DNA from: Candidatus Sulfotelmatobacter kueseliae
GTDB taxonomy: Bacteria; Acidobacteriota; Terriglobia; Terriglobales; Acidobacteriaceae
Reading direction: 5' to 3'
Assembly (NCBI GenBank): GCA_900290255.1
Contig: OMOD01000020.1
Location: 1 to 44,320, forward strand
DNA length: 44,320 nucleotides
Below, piece after piece: positions 9,250-17,916 of this stretch; within the stretch, counting starts at the first letter, position 1, and every line of letters begins with the position of its first letter. A program made the position numbers and the translations under genes. The notes under the pieces were generated by a model. That model ran no database searches, was not told the origin of the DNA, and saw only the letters and a program-made list of their open reading frames with translations.

Positions 9250-10434
9250 TTACCTCTGCATCAGATGGCACGAGTGCGTCTTGATCACCAGCCATACTTC
9301 CTTGCCCGGCGCGAGTTGCAGTGAATCGCGCGCGGCCAGCGTGAGGTGAACTTCCATCTCCTCGCCGCAGTTCACTCGTGCCGAAACGATCACATCCCGC
9401 TGCTCGAGTGATACGACGCGTCCCGGAATCAGGTTGCGCGCGCTCAATCCCTGGGGCGGGGAGATCGCCAGCAGAATGTCGCCCGCGCGAATGCCCACTC
9501 GCAGCGCCGATCCCACCCCCGCCCGCACCAGCGGAGTTTCGAGCAGTACCGGTTCCGCGTGCCCCGTCGTCGCCAATCGGCAGACCATGGTCCCGCGCTC
9601 CGGATGCACCGCTTCCACGATGGCGTCGAAGATATTCTCGAAGCCCGCCAGTTGCGCCACCGTTTCCTGCCGCGGCGCGGTCATGACCTCGTGCGGCGTA
9701 CCCTCGGCCACGATGCGTCCGGCGTCGAGCACAATCACCCGCTCGCCCAGGGCAAAAACCTCCTCCCGGCTGTGGGTGACATAGAGAATGGGAATGCGGT
9801 GAGCCCGATTCCACTCCCGCAGGTCGTCGATGATCTTCGCCTTGGTCGGCGCGTCGAGCGCGGCCAGCGGCTCGTCCAGAAGCAGCACCGCGGGATCGAT
9901 CACCAGCGTTCGAGCCAGAGCCACGCGCTGGCTCTCGCCGCCGGAAATCTCCCGCGCTGAACGCCGCGCCAGGTGCGCGATGCGAAATGCCTGCAGAATC
10001 GTGGCCGCCCGCTCGCTGCGGGTTTTCTTCGGCAGATGCGACAGTCCGTATTCGACATTCTGCTCAACGGTCAGATGCGGAAACAGGGCGAGATCCTGAA
10101 ACACGTATCCCACGCGCCGCTTCGCGACCGGCACGTTCACGCCCGGCTGAGAATCGAACAACACGCGCCCGCCGATGGCAATGCATCCGGAATCCGACCG
10201 AGCCAATCCCGCAACGCAATCGAGCAGCGTCGTCTTGCCCGCTCCGGACGCACCAAACAGAATGGTGAACCCCGGTGCAGCCTGGAACCCAACTTCCAAG
10301 ACGAAGTCGTGCCCTGGTGCGGCCATGCGCTTGCGAAGCCGCGCATCGAGCAAAGCGCGGTGAGGCGTGTCCGGGCAAGCTGGTACAGCTGGCGCTGTCC
10401 GATGTCCTGCTTCGACGGTGCGTGTGTCAGCCAC
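9250..10434 (-). CDS. modC: Molybdate ABC transporter, ATP-binding protein
   Basis: 394 residues if the GTG at 10434, 6 bases after modB, is used. The ABC domain begins near residue 29 (LLDARLRKR), so the first 25 residues are an extension of doubtful reality; an ATG at 10326 is an alternative. Walker A is GASGAGKT (61-68), the Q-loop is in GYVFQDLALFPHLTV, the signature is ISGGESQRVALART, Walker B is VLLLDEPLAALD, and the switch histidine is in LYVTHSREE. The last 70 residues are a TOBE/Mop-type oxyanion-binding domain (LSARNLIPGRVVSLEQRDVIV). It powers molybdate uptake with ModB. Last gene of modA-modB-modC. Confidence 0.93.
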   Translation of the reverse strand: MADTRTVEAGHRTAPAVPACPDTPHRALLDARLRKRMAAPGHDFVLEVGFQAAPGFTILFGASGAGKTTLLDCVAGLARSDSGCIAIGGRVLFDSQPGVNVPVAKRRVGYVFQDLALFPHLTVEQNVEYGLSHLPKKTRSERAATILQAFRIAHLARRSAREISGGESQRVALARTLVIDPAVLLLDEPLAALDAPTKAKIIDDLREWNRAHRIPILYVTHSREEVFALGERVIVLDAGRIVAEGTPHEVMTAPRQETVAQLAGFENIFDAIVEAVHPERGTMVCRLATTGHAEPVLLETPLVRAGVGSALRVGIRAGDILLAISPPQGLSARNLIPGRVVSLEQRDVIVSARVNCGEEMEVHLTLAARDSLQLAPGKEVWLVIKTHSCHLMQR

Positions 10435-10440
10435 GGCAGA

Positions 10441-11121
10441 TCACTTTATCGGCCCAAGTGCTAATGCCTTGCGGTTCAGACCATACACGATGGCCAGCAC
10501 CGCAAAGCAAAAGGCGAGCAACAGGAGCGCGGTGCCGTTCGCCCCGGCATAGTCGGAGACCTGCACCCGGTCATAAATGTCAATCGAGACCGTCCGCGTG
10601 ACGCCGGGAATGTTGCCGCCGACCATGAGCACGACGCCGAATTCGCCCATGGTGTGAGCGAAGCTCAGGGCCACGGCTGTGATCAGTCCGGGAATCGAAA
10701 GCGGCACGATCACGCGGAAAAAAGTGCGCAACGGGGAAGCGCCCAGCGTTGCCGAAGCCGCCATCAGTTTTCGATCGACACTGGCGAATGACGCTGCCAG
10801 CGGCTGCACCGCAAACGGCAGGCTATACAGGATCGATCCAATCACCAGCCCGCTGAAGGTGAATGCCAAGGTGTGGCCAGTCAGCGAAATCCACCAGCGG
10901 CCCAGCGGACTGCGTGGCCCCAGCGCCACCAGCACATAGAAACCGAGCACGGTTGGCGGAAGCACAATGGGCAGCGCTACCACTGCCTCCACCAGGAACT
11001 TCCAACGCCAGCGGGAAAATGCAATCCAGTAGGCTACGGGCAGACCAATCAGCAGCAATATAGCCGAGACGGTAACGGCCAATTGCAACGTGAGCTGGAA
11101 TGCTTGCCAGTCAATCGTCAT
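10441..11121 (-). CDS. modB: Molybdate ABC transporter, permease
   Basis: 226 residues from the ATG at 11121 (MTIDWQAFQLTLQLAV), the usual ModB start. The frame continues far upstream, but that part is arginine/tryptophan-rich translation of the GC-rich element next to it and is not real protein. Five to six membrane spans are visible, with the EAA-type cytoplasmic loop near AASATLGASPLRTFFRVIVPLSIPG, which docks to the ATPase. The segment AHTMGEFGVVLMVGGNIPG is a strong molybdate/sulfate permease signature. Separated from modA by a palindromic element. Confidence 0.94.
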   Translation of the reverse strand: MTIDWQAFQLTLQLAVTVSAILLLIGLPVAYWIAFSRWRWKFLVEAVVALPIVLPPTVLGFYVLVALGPRSPLGRWWISLTGHTLAFTFSGLVIGSILYSLPFAVQPLAASFASVDRKLMAASATLGASPLRTFFRVIVPLSIPGLITAVALSFAHTMGEFGVVLMVGGNIPGVTRTVSIDIYDRVQVSDYAGANGTALLLLAFCFAVLAIVYGLNRKALALGPIK

Positions 11122-11130
11122 GGGTGTTAT

Positions 11131-11273
11131 GTAGCGCCGCCGTCCCGGCGGCTGGGAGCCTGCCCTGAGCTTGCCGAAGGGGCGGACGTCCTCGCCCGCC
11201 GCGCCGAGGGCGACGCTCTCGGGACAACCGGCAAAGCCTGCCCTGAGCCGAGTCGAAGGGATGCCGGCGCTAC
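11131..11273. repeat. 143-bp MITE-like GC-rich element between modA and modB
   Basis: Bounded by perfect 9-base inverted ends (GTAGCGCCG at 11131-11139, CGGCGCTAC at 11265-11273). Inside are a GCCGCC-GTCCC-GGCGGC hairpin and two copies of a CCCTGAG...CGAAGGG word pair (about 11163-11181 and 11239-11259). It fills almost all of the 154 bases between the modA stop and the modB start, and has no coding capacity. Confidence 0.65.
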
Positions 11274-11275
11274 GT

Positions 11276-12085
11276 CTACTCCGGCACGGTAAACCCGTAC
11301 TTCCGTAGCACGTCCGCTGCCTCTTTCGTTTTGACGTACTCCACGAACTCCACCGCTTCCTTTTTATGCGGCGAGCTCGCCAGCACCACCACCCCCTGCG
11401 CCAGCGCAGGATAGGCTTCCGCCGGGACCTGCCAATACTTGCCTTTCCCTTGCATCCCCGGCGCCAGCGCGTGCGCCAGCGCCACAAATCCGGCCTGCGC
11501 GTTGCCTGACTCCACGAACTGCGCTGCCTGCGAGACGTTTTCACCCAGAACCAGGCGGTCCGCTACCCGATCGTATAACCCATAATGCTCCAGCGCTGCC
11601 ACCGCGGCCCGCCCGTAGGGAGCATGTTGCGGGTTGGCTACAGCGATCTTCTTCACCGAGGGGCCAAGCAGAGCGTTCATGCCTTGGCGCTCAACGTCGA
11701 GACGAGAATCCGCCGGAACCCACAACACCAGCTTCCCCACTGCGTACTGATAGAGACTCGCCCCATCCGCTTGGCCTGCCCCAATCAGTTGCCGCGGATA
11801 ATCCATGTCCGCGGAAAAAAACAAATCAAACGGAGCCCCATTCTGAATCTGCTGCGTCAACGCCCCCGAGGCTCCCAGCGAAAGCTTTACGTTCACGCTG
11901 GTCTTCTCTTCGTAATTGTGAGCGATCTCTTGCAACGCGGTGCTCAAGTCCGCCGCCGCCGCCACAACTAGTTCCGGAGTGTTCTTCTTTTCCTGCGCCC
12001 AAACGAAGGTCGAATGCAGAAGCAGACTTGCTGCCACAAATGCACAGCAGAGAGATTGCACGTTTCGCCGTTGCCCCGACTTCAT
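11276..12085 (-). CDS. modA: Molybdate-binding periplasmic protein
   Basis: 269 residues from the ATG at 12085, which has GGGTGG just upstream; a GTG at 12103 is possible. Signal peptide VQSLCCAFVAASLLLHSTFVWAQ. The mature protein starts LVVAAAADLSTALQEIA, the standard ModA opening whose serine contacts the oxyanion, followed by SLGASGALTQQIQNGAPFDLF, NPQHAPYGRAAVAALEHYGL and VALAHALAPG. It delivers molybdate (or tungstate) to ModBC for molybdenum-cofactor enzymes. No clear ModE-like palindrome was found in the 171 bases to the divergent gene at 12257. Confidence 0.93.
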   Translation of the reverse strand: MKSGQRRNVQSLCCAFVAASLLLHSTFVWAQEKKNTPELVVAAAADLSTALQEIAHNYEEKTSVNVKLSLGASGALTQQIQNGAPFDLFFSADMDYPRQLIGAGQADGASLYQYAVGKLVLWVPADSRLDVERQGMNALLGPSVKKIAVANPQHAPYGRAAVAALEHYGLYDRVADRLVLGENVSQAAQFVESGNAQAGFVALAHALAPGMQGKGKYWQVPAEAYPALAQGVVVLASSPHKKEAVEFVEYVKTKEAADVLRKYGFTVPE

Positions 12086-12256
12086 GTCGCCACCCAGAAC
12101 CACGAAAAGCAGATTGTACAGGCCCAGCCAATTCCGTGGGACTACAAGCCCCCGGCATCGCTATTCCTAAAGTGGTCCGCAGCCACATTTTCACAGCGGT
12201 TTTGCATTGATTCGCCCTCGTCTCGTTTCCATACTTGGCAGTTGAGCGAGGTCATT

Positions 12257-15200
12257 ATGTCCAGCCTTCGTTTCCTTCGCTCGTTAGCAATATTCCTACT
12301 CATTCCCGATTGCCTCCCTGTGCTGAGCGTGCAAGCTCAGGGCGCGAAGCAGCGCGTAGCTGAGACTTCCGTTCCTGATTCCGACGCGGATCATGCGAAG
12401 GAGCGCAACGAGTGGTTTTTCCGCGGACGCATCGTTCCCGGCAAGCCCTCCGCCGAACTTCGCCGCCGCGCTTATCAGGCCAAGCTCCGGATGCGTGCGC
12501 AAAGAGTCGCGGCCCTCGCCACCGCGTCGGCCATCGAGCAGGCCGCTGCGTTATCCGTGCCCTGGACGCCCCTTGGCCCTGTGCCGCTGGCTTCCGACGC
12601 CAGCGGCAACGGTACACAGGATTACCACCAGGTCGCCGGTCGCGCCACCTCCATCGCCATTGATCCCGCCGACCCCTCTGGTAACACCGTCTACATCGGC
12701 GGCGCACAAGGCGGTGTCTGGAAATCTAGCACTGCGGCCAACACCACGGCCAACAGCGTAACTTGGACACCGCTCACCGACGGTCAAGCTACGCTTTCAA
12801 TCGGCGCGATTGCCATCCAACCCGGCAACACTAATCCCGCAAACGCGGTGATTCTCGCTGCTACGGGGGAAGCCAACAACTCCGCCGACTCTTACTTCGG
12901 CCTCGGCATTCTGCGCTCTGCCAACGGGGGTAATAGCTGGACTCTGATTTCCACCGCCAATGACGGCGCGCTTTCCTTCGCCGGTCTGGGCGGAACGCGC
13001 ATGGCTTTCAGCACGGTCACCCCTAGTACTGTTGTTGCCGCCATGGCCACCACGTCGGAGGGCCTGGTGGACGGCGCTGTCACCGCCAGCACTACCCGTG
13101 GCCTCTACACCTCGCTCGATGCCGGTCAGACCTGGACCTATGACGCACTGGTTGATCCCGGCGGCGCGACGGACGCGACTTCGGCAACCTCAGTCGTCTA
13201 TAACACGAGCGCCGGGGAATTCTTTGCTGCGGTTCGCTACCACGGCTTCTACTCCTCGCCCGACGGCGTGACCTGGACCCGCCTCGCCGCCCAGCCCGGC
13301 GGCACGGCGCTCAGCCCCACGGCCTGTCCGCCGCAATCCACCTCGAATAGCTATGCCTGCCCCATCTACCGCGCCGAGATCACAGTTCTGCCCGGCCGCA
13401 ACGAGATGTACGTCTGGTTCATTTCCCTATCATCGACAGGCAGCCCTGTCGATGGCGGCATCTGGCAAAGCCTGAACGGCGGCGCATCCTGGGCTTCGAT
13501 TCCCGACACCTCAATCACCCACTGCGGCGATCCCGACGGCTGCGGCGTCCAGCAGGGTGCCTACAATCTCGAACTGCTGGGCGTGCCCAACGGTTCGGGC
13601 ACGGATCTCTATGCCGGCGCCATCAATCTCTACAAGTGCTCCATCAATTCGCAGAACCCCACCTGTGCCTCCTCACCATTCATCAATCTCACTCACGTCT
13701 ACGGATGCGATCCCATCGCCGCGCCTGCCCACGTGCATCCCGACCAGCACGCGCTGGCCTACCTGATTCCGACTTCCGGCAGCGACTTGGGCAACGACTT
13801 GATGTACTTCGCCAACGACGGCGGCATCTACCGCGCCCTTGACGGCTTCGGAGGCCTTACCACCGGCTCCTGCTCCGGCACCAACCAGTTCGACGATCTC
13901 AACCAGAATCTTGGGTCAATGACGCAATTCGTCAGCTTCTCCCAGCACCCAACCGACCCCAACACTCTGCTCGGCGGCGCGCAGGGCAACGGCTCCCCGG
14001 CGACCAGTCAGGCGACAACGAATCCAGCCTGGGTCAACGTTCTCGGCGGTGATGGCGGCTACAACGCCATCGATCCCAACAGCCCCTTGAACTTTTATGC
14101 CTCCAACCCCGACATCCCTCCCGACGGCCTTGGCATTCAACTCTGTTCCAACGGGGTGAACTGCCTCGACAGCACCTTCAGCTTCGTGGTCACCAGCAGC
14201 ACCGTCGGCGGCGATGACGGCGCATTTCATTTTCCCTACATTCTTGATCCGCAATCCTCGTCGGCGCTGCTGATCGGCACCTGCCGTGTGTGGCGGGGCC
14301 CGCGCACGGGCGGTGCATACAGCGTACTGAGCCCGAACTTCGACACATTAGGTTCAGGAACCTGTTCAGGGAGCGAAGTGAACCAGGTGCGCGCGCTCGC
14401 CGCCGGAGGCCCGACCGACAGCAACGGTTCCGAGGTCGTCTACACCACTACCAGCGGCCTCGGGCCGCTCGACGGTCCACTTTCCTCGCCCGCAGGTGGT
14501 AACGTCTGGGTCACCACGGATGCCACAGGCGGATCATCCAGCTTCACCGATGTTACCGACAACGGTCTGCAGGGCAGCATCAACCCCAACCAGTTTCCAA
14601 TCTCAGGCGTGGCCATCGATTCGTCAGATGCCACCGGAGCTACTGCCTACGTTACGGTGATGGGCTTCACCGGCGGCGCCGGTCACGTATGGAAGACGAC
14701 CAACTTCGGTGCGAACTGGTCTGACTTCACCGCCGACTTGCCCGACTCCCCCACCAACGCCGTCGTCATCGATCCCGTAAACGCACAGGTTTACGTCGGC
14801 ACTGATGTCGGTGTGTTCGTCAGTTCAACCTCTTCTGCCAGCTGGACAGAAGTCGGCCCGACGCCCGGCCCCAGTCAGAAAGGATTCCTGCCCAATGTGG
14901 CCGTCACCGCGCTCGGCCTGTTCAACTCCGGCGGCGAAGAACTGCTGCGCGCCTCCACCTATGGCCGCGGCGTATGGCAATTCAATCTCGTCGCAGCGCC
15001 GGACTTCGAGCTCTCCCTCTCCAACTCGCCGCAGACCATCACGGTTGGGCAAACCGCAACCTTCAATGGGTCGGCTTCCGCGCTGAACGGATATGCCAGC
15101 TCCGTCACGCTAAGCTGTACAGACGGCGTAACTTCACCGCCGAGCACTTGTACCCCCGCCCCGTCCACTCTGACACCGGTGATCAATACTCCTTTCACCG

Positions 15201-17776
15201 TTGCCACCGACGGAGCTGTCGGCGATTACTACTTCAACATACAAGGCGTCGGCTCCGATTCGAATCACGTGACGCACCAGGTCGCCGCTGTCCTGCACGT
15301 TCTCAGCAATAGCCTGGACTTCACGCTTAGCGAACCGACTCCGTTTCCGACCGTGAACGCGGGCAGCACCGCCACGAGTGGACCGATCAGCGTGACTGCG
15401 CCAAGCGGATTTACGGGCACGATCACGCTGACTTGTTCTTTGGTTTCCGGCAGCGGCAGTTGCAGCGCAAATCCGGGCACAGTGACCTCAATCCCATCGA
15501 CTCCGAATGTCACGGTGAACGCGACGGCCTTGACGGTTGGAAGCTATCAACTGCTCGTTACGGGCACCTCCGGCAGTACAACTCATAAGCTGCTGGTGCC
15601 CTTCAACGTAGGAGATTACCAGCTGAGCGGCTCCCAATCGCTTACGGTTGGGCTGGGAGTTCAGGGCACGGAGAACCTCACTATCACGGCGTCGACGTAC
15701 TACAGCGGGAAAATTAACGCGACTTGCGATACCAGTGCGCTGCCGGGTGCAACCTGTACCTTGAGCCCGGCGAATCCAATCGTCGTCAACACAGGATCAA
15801 CAGCATCTTTGCTTGCGACCATCACCGTGCCCAGCGCCGCCGCGCTCGGAACGTACAACATCGACATCAATACCGAGGACACAACGGGAGCGCCCAGCCA
15901 CAGCTTCACCTTATCTCTGACAGTTGTACAAAATTTCCTCGTCACGCCTTCACCCGTGAGTCAAACCGTGATCCCAGGGCAGACCACCGCGCCCTATAAC
16001 TTAACTATTTCACCTGTGGGTGCGTCGTTTAGCAGTGCTGTAACGTTGTCTTGCTCCAGCGGGCTCCCCGTAGGGGCGAAGTGTCTTTTCAGCCCATCTG
16101 CTTCCGTAACGCCGGGGAACACTTCGGTACCAGTCGCGATGACCATCTCCACCGTCGTCTCAACCAGCGCTACCACTTACTCGGTCACCGTCACGGCAAC
16201 GTCCGGTTCGGTTTCCCACTCAGTGACCGTATTTCTTGTAGTGAGCGACAATTTTCAGCTAGCGGTGAGCCAGAGTTTCCCCGCCAACGTCGATCCTGGG
16301 TCGTCCCAGACAGCCACGGTGTCGGTCACTCCTAATTACAGCGGTTCCATCAACGCTACTTGCAATGCCAGCGCCATGCCTGGAGCAACATGCACGGTCA
16401 CGCCGGCAAGTCCGATTTCCCTCAGTGCGAACACGCCCGTGACGCTGACCGTAACTCTCGGCGTGCCCAGTAACGCCACACCTGAGTCTTACAACATCAT
16501 CCTTACGGTCGCCGACTCATCCGGACAGCCCAACTACACTCTGCATCTGCCACTCACCGTCCAGGATTTCTCGCTAACGTCGGCAACTTCTAACCAGACC
16601 GTGTCCCCCGGCCAGACTACCGGCCCTTACAACTTAACCATTCAGCCTTTAGGCGCGTCGTTCAGCGATTCAGTAACTCTGTCTTGTTCTGCCGGACTCC
16701 CCGCAGGCGCAGCGTGCCTTTTCAGCCCATCCACTTCGGTAACTCCGGGCACCTCATCGCAAGCCGTCGTGATGACCATCTCCACCAGTACCACAACCGG
16801 AACGGGCACCTACACGGTCACGGTCACGGGAACATCGGGTCCGGTTTCTCACTCGACAACCGTTTCCCTCACCTTGACGACTACTGTCGTGGGCAACGAT
16901 TTCACGCTTGCAGTGGCGCAGGCGTTTCCAGCCAGCGTAACTGCGGGGTCATCGCAGACGGCCAAAGTGTCCGCCACCTCCAACTACAGCGGTTCGGTCA
17001 ACGCCGCTTGCGACACGAGCGCCATGCCGGGAGCACAGTGCACGATCACACCAGCCAATCCGATTGCAATCACTGCCGAGACGGCGGTGACCGTGACGGT
17101 AGCTCTCAACATCCCCAATACGGCCGCGCCCAAGGCATACAACATCGGCCTCACGATCGCAGACTCATCAGGAACTCCGAGCCATACGCTCCAACCGGCG
17201 CTGACGCTCACCGTGATCCAGGATTTCTCAGTCAGTTGCGCGGCTCCTTGCAGCCAGAGCGTGACTGCAGGACAAACGACCGGCGCTTACCAGCTGTCGG
17301 TCGCACCAAATCCGTCGGGTTACTCTTTCTCTGCTGCCGTGACGCTCTCGTGTCCCAGTGGGCTGCCCTCCGGAGCGCAGTGTCTTTTCAGCCCGTCTGC
17401 GCCCCAGACCCCTGGCAACTCCCCGGTTAGCATAGTCATGACTATCTCCACCTCGTCAGGGACAACAAGTTCGCAATCGCCCGCCAACCATCTCTCGAGT
17501 TTCTACGCGCTATGCCTACTGATGCCGTGGATCGGGATCACTTGGGGCGCTCCGACTCGCGGCACGCGGAAACGGCAGCCTAGGTTCGGATCAACTGTGG
17601 CTATGTTTCTGCTGATGGCGTCTCTGATCTCTTGTGCCGGCGCCAGTTCGGGCGGTGGTGGTGGTGGCAGCCAAGGTACGCCACCCGGCAGCTACAAGAT
17701 CATCGTGACCGGTAGCTCTTCGGGTGCCCCCGCTGACTCAGGCCAGAGCACGCAGGTGACTCTCGTCGTAAACTAG
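12257..17776 (+). CDS. Giant secreted beta-propeller / Ig-repeat protein with membrane and poly-Gly tail
   Basis: 1839 residues from the ATG at 12257, which opens the signal peptide (MSSLRFLRSLAIFLLIPDC). Residues of about 90-905 form a sortilin/BNR-type beta-propeller with Asp-box-like repeats (SANGGNSWT, SLDAGQTWT, SPDGVTWT, SLNGGASWA, TTNFGANWS). Residues of about 915-1839 hold eight Ig-like repeats opening with [DN][FY]xL. From the third on, two types alternate: A (NYSG...GATCT) and B (SQTVxPGQTT...CLFSPS). In the last B repeat, hydrophobic segments near 1746-1762 and 1780-1792, a Cys at 1793 (SLISCAG) and a six-glycine run (1799-1804) interrupt the domain before its final strands. Probably a cell-surface or secreted adhesin or glycan-binding protein; catalytic activity is not evident. 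Confidence 0.8.
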   Translation: MSSLRFLRSLAIFLLIPDCLPVLSVQAQGAKQRVAETSVPDSDADHAKERNEWFFRGRIVPGKPSAELRRRAYQAKLRMRAQRVAALATASAIEQAAALSVPWTPLGPVPLASDASGNGTQDYHQVAGRATSIAIDPADPSGNTVYIGGAQGGVWKSSTAANTTANSVTWTPLTDGQATLSIGAIAIQPGNTNPANAVILAATGEANNSADSYFGLGILRSANGGNSWTLISTANDGALSFAGLGGTRMAFSTVTPSTVVAAMATTSEGLVDGAVTASTTRGLYTSLDAGQTWTYDALVDPGGATDATSATSVVYNTSAGEFFAAVRYHGFYSSPDGVTWTRLAAQPGGTALSPTACPPQSTSNSYACPIYRAEITVLPGRNEMYVWFISLSSTGSPVDGGIWQSLNGGASWASIPDTSITHCGDPDGCGVQQGAYNLELLGVPNGSGTDLYAGAINLYKCSINSQNPTCASSPFINLTHVYGCDPIAAPAHVHPDQHALAYLIPTSGSDLGNDLMYFANDGGIYRALDGFGGLTTGSCSGTNQFDDLNQNLGSMTQFVSFSQHPTDPNTLLGGAQGNGSPATSQATTNPAWVNVLGGDGGYNAIDPNSPLNFYASNPDIPPDGLGIQLCSNGVNCLDSTFSFVVTSSTVGGDDGAFHFPYILDPQSSSALLIGTCRVWRGPRTGGAYSVLSPNFDTLGSGTCSGSEVNQVRALAAGGPTDSNGSEVVYTTTSGLGPLDGPLSSPAGGNVWVTTDATGGSSSFTDVTDNGLQGSINPNQFPISGVAIDSSDATGATAYVTVMGFTGGAGHVWKTTNFGANWSDFTADLPDSPTNAVVIDPVNAQVYVGTDVGVFVSSTSSASWTEVGPTPGPSQKGFLPNVAVTALGLFNSGGEELLRASTYGRGVWQFNLVAAPDFELSLSNSPQTITVGQTATFNGSASALNGYASSVTLSCTDGVTSPPSTCTPAPSTLTPVINTPFTVATDGAVGDYYFNIQGVGSDSNHVTHQVAAVLHVLSNSLDFTLSEPTPFPTVNAGSTATSGPISVTAPSGFTGTITLTCSLVSGSGSCSANPGTVTSIPSTPNVTVNATALTVGSYQLLVTGTSGSTTHKLLVPFNVGDYQLSGSQSLTVGLGVQGTENLTITASTYYSGKINATCDTSALPGATCTLSPANPIVVNTGSTASLLATITVPSAAALGTYNIDINTEDTTGAPSHSFTLSLTVVQNFLVTPSPVSQTVIPGQTTAPYNLTISPVGASFSSAVTLSCSSGLPVGAKCLFSPSASVTPGNTSVPVAMTISTVVSTSATTYSVTVTATSGSVSHSVTVFLVVSDNFQLAVSQSFPANVDPGSSQTATVSVTPNYSGSINATCNASAMPGATCTVTPASPISLSANTPVTLTVTLGVPSNATPESYNIILTVADSSGQPNYTLHLPLTVQDFSLTSATSNQTVSPGQTTGPYNLTIQPLGASFSDSVTLSCSAGLPAGAACLFSPSTSVTPGTSSQAVVMTISTSTTTGTGTYTVTVTGTSGPVSHSTTVSLTLTTTVVGNDFTLAVAQAFPASVTAGSSQTAKVSATSNYSGSVNAACDTSAMPGAQCTITPANPIAITAETAVTVTVALNIPNTAAPKAYNIGLTIADSSGTPSHTLQPALTLTVIQDFSVSCAAPCSQSVTAGQTTGAYQLSVAPNPSGYSFSAAVTLSCPSGLPSGAQCLFSPSAPQTPGNSPVSIVMTISTSSGTTSSQSPANHLSSFYALCLLMPWIGITWGAPTRGTRKRQPRFGSTVAMFLLMASLISCAGASSGGGGGGSQGTPPGSYKIIVTGSSSGAPADSGQSTQVTLVVN

Positions 17777-17796
17777 ACGGTTGCTCTAAGTGGATT

Positions 17797-17875
17797 GTCA
17801 TCCTGAGGGCAGGCGCTCTTTGCCTGCCCGAAGGACCTGGGCGGGCCGCGCGAATTGCCCGCGCTTTTTGCGGGC
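17797..17875. repeat. Dispersed GTCATCCTGAG...GAAGGACCTGG element with two hairpins
   Basis: The first hairpin, GGGCAGGC-GCTCTTT-GCCTGCCC (17807-17829), is flanked by GTCATCCTGA and GAAGGACCTGGG words. A second stem, GCCCGC-GCTTTTT-GCGGGC (17857-17875), follows. It occupies the gap between the propeller gene and lhgO. A related copy with a different palindrome lies at 19183-19250. Confidence 0.55.
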
Positions 17876-17916
17876 GAGGAAATCGCGCGTTGGGCTCGCT
17901 TCCTTATCTCAATCTC

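Noticed and set aside
9250..10434. A frameshift at the start of modC because of its odd first 25 residues
   Set aside because: The ABC domain is intact from residue 29; the extension is explained by uncertain start choice rather than a broken gene.
11122..11544. Extended N-terminus of modB
   Set aside because: The upstream frame runs through the MITE-like element and modA on the same strand in another frame; the residues are Arg/Trp-rich, and homologous ModB begins at 11121.
12104..12256. A ModE operator between modA and the propeller gene
   Set aside because: No convincing long palindrome with TATA-type half-sites was seen.
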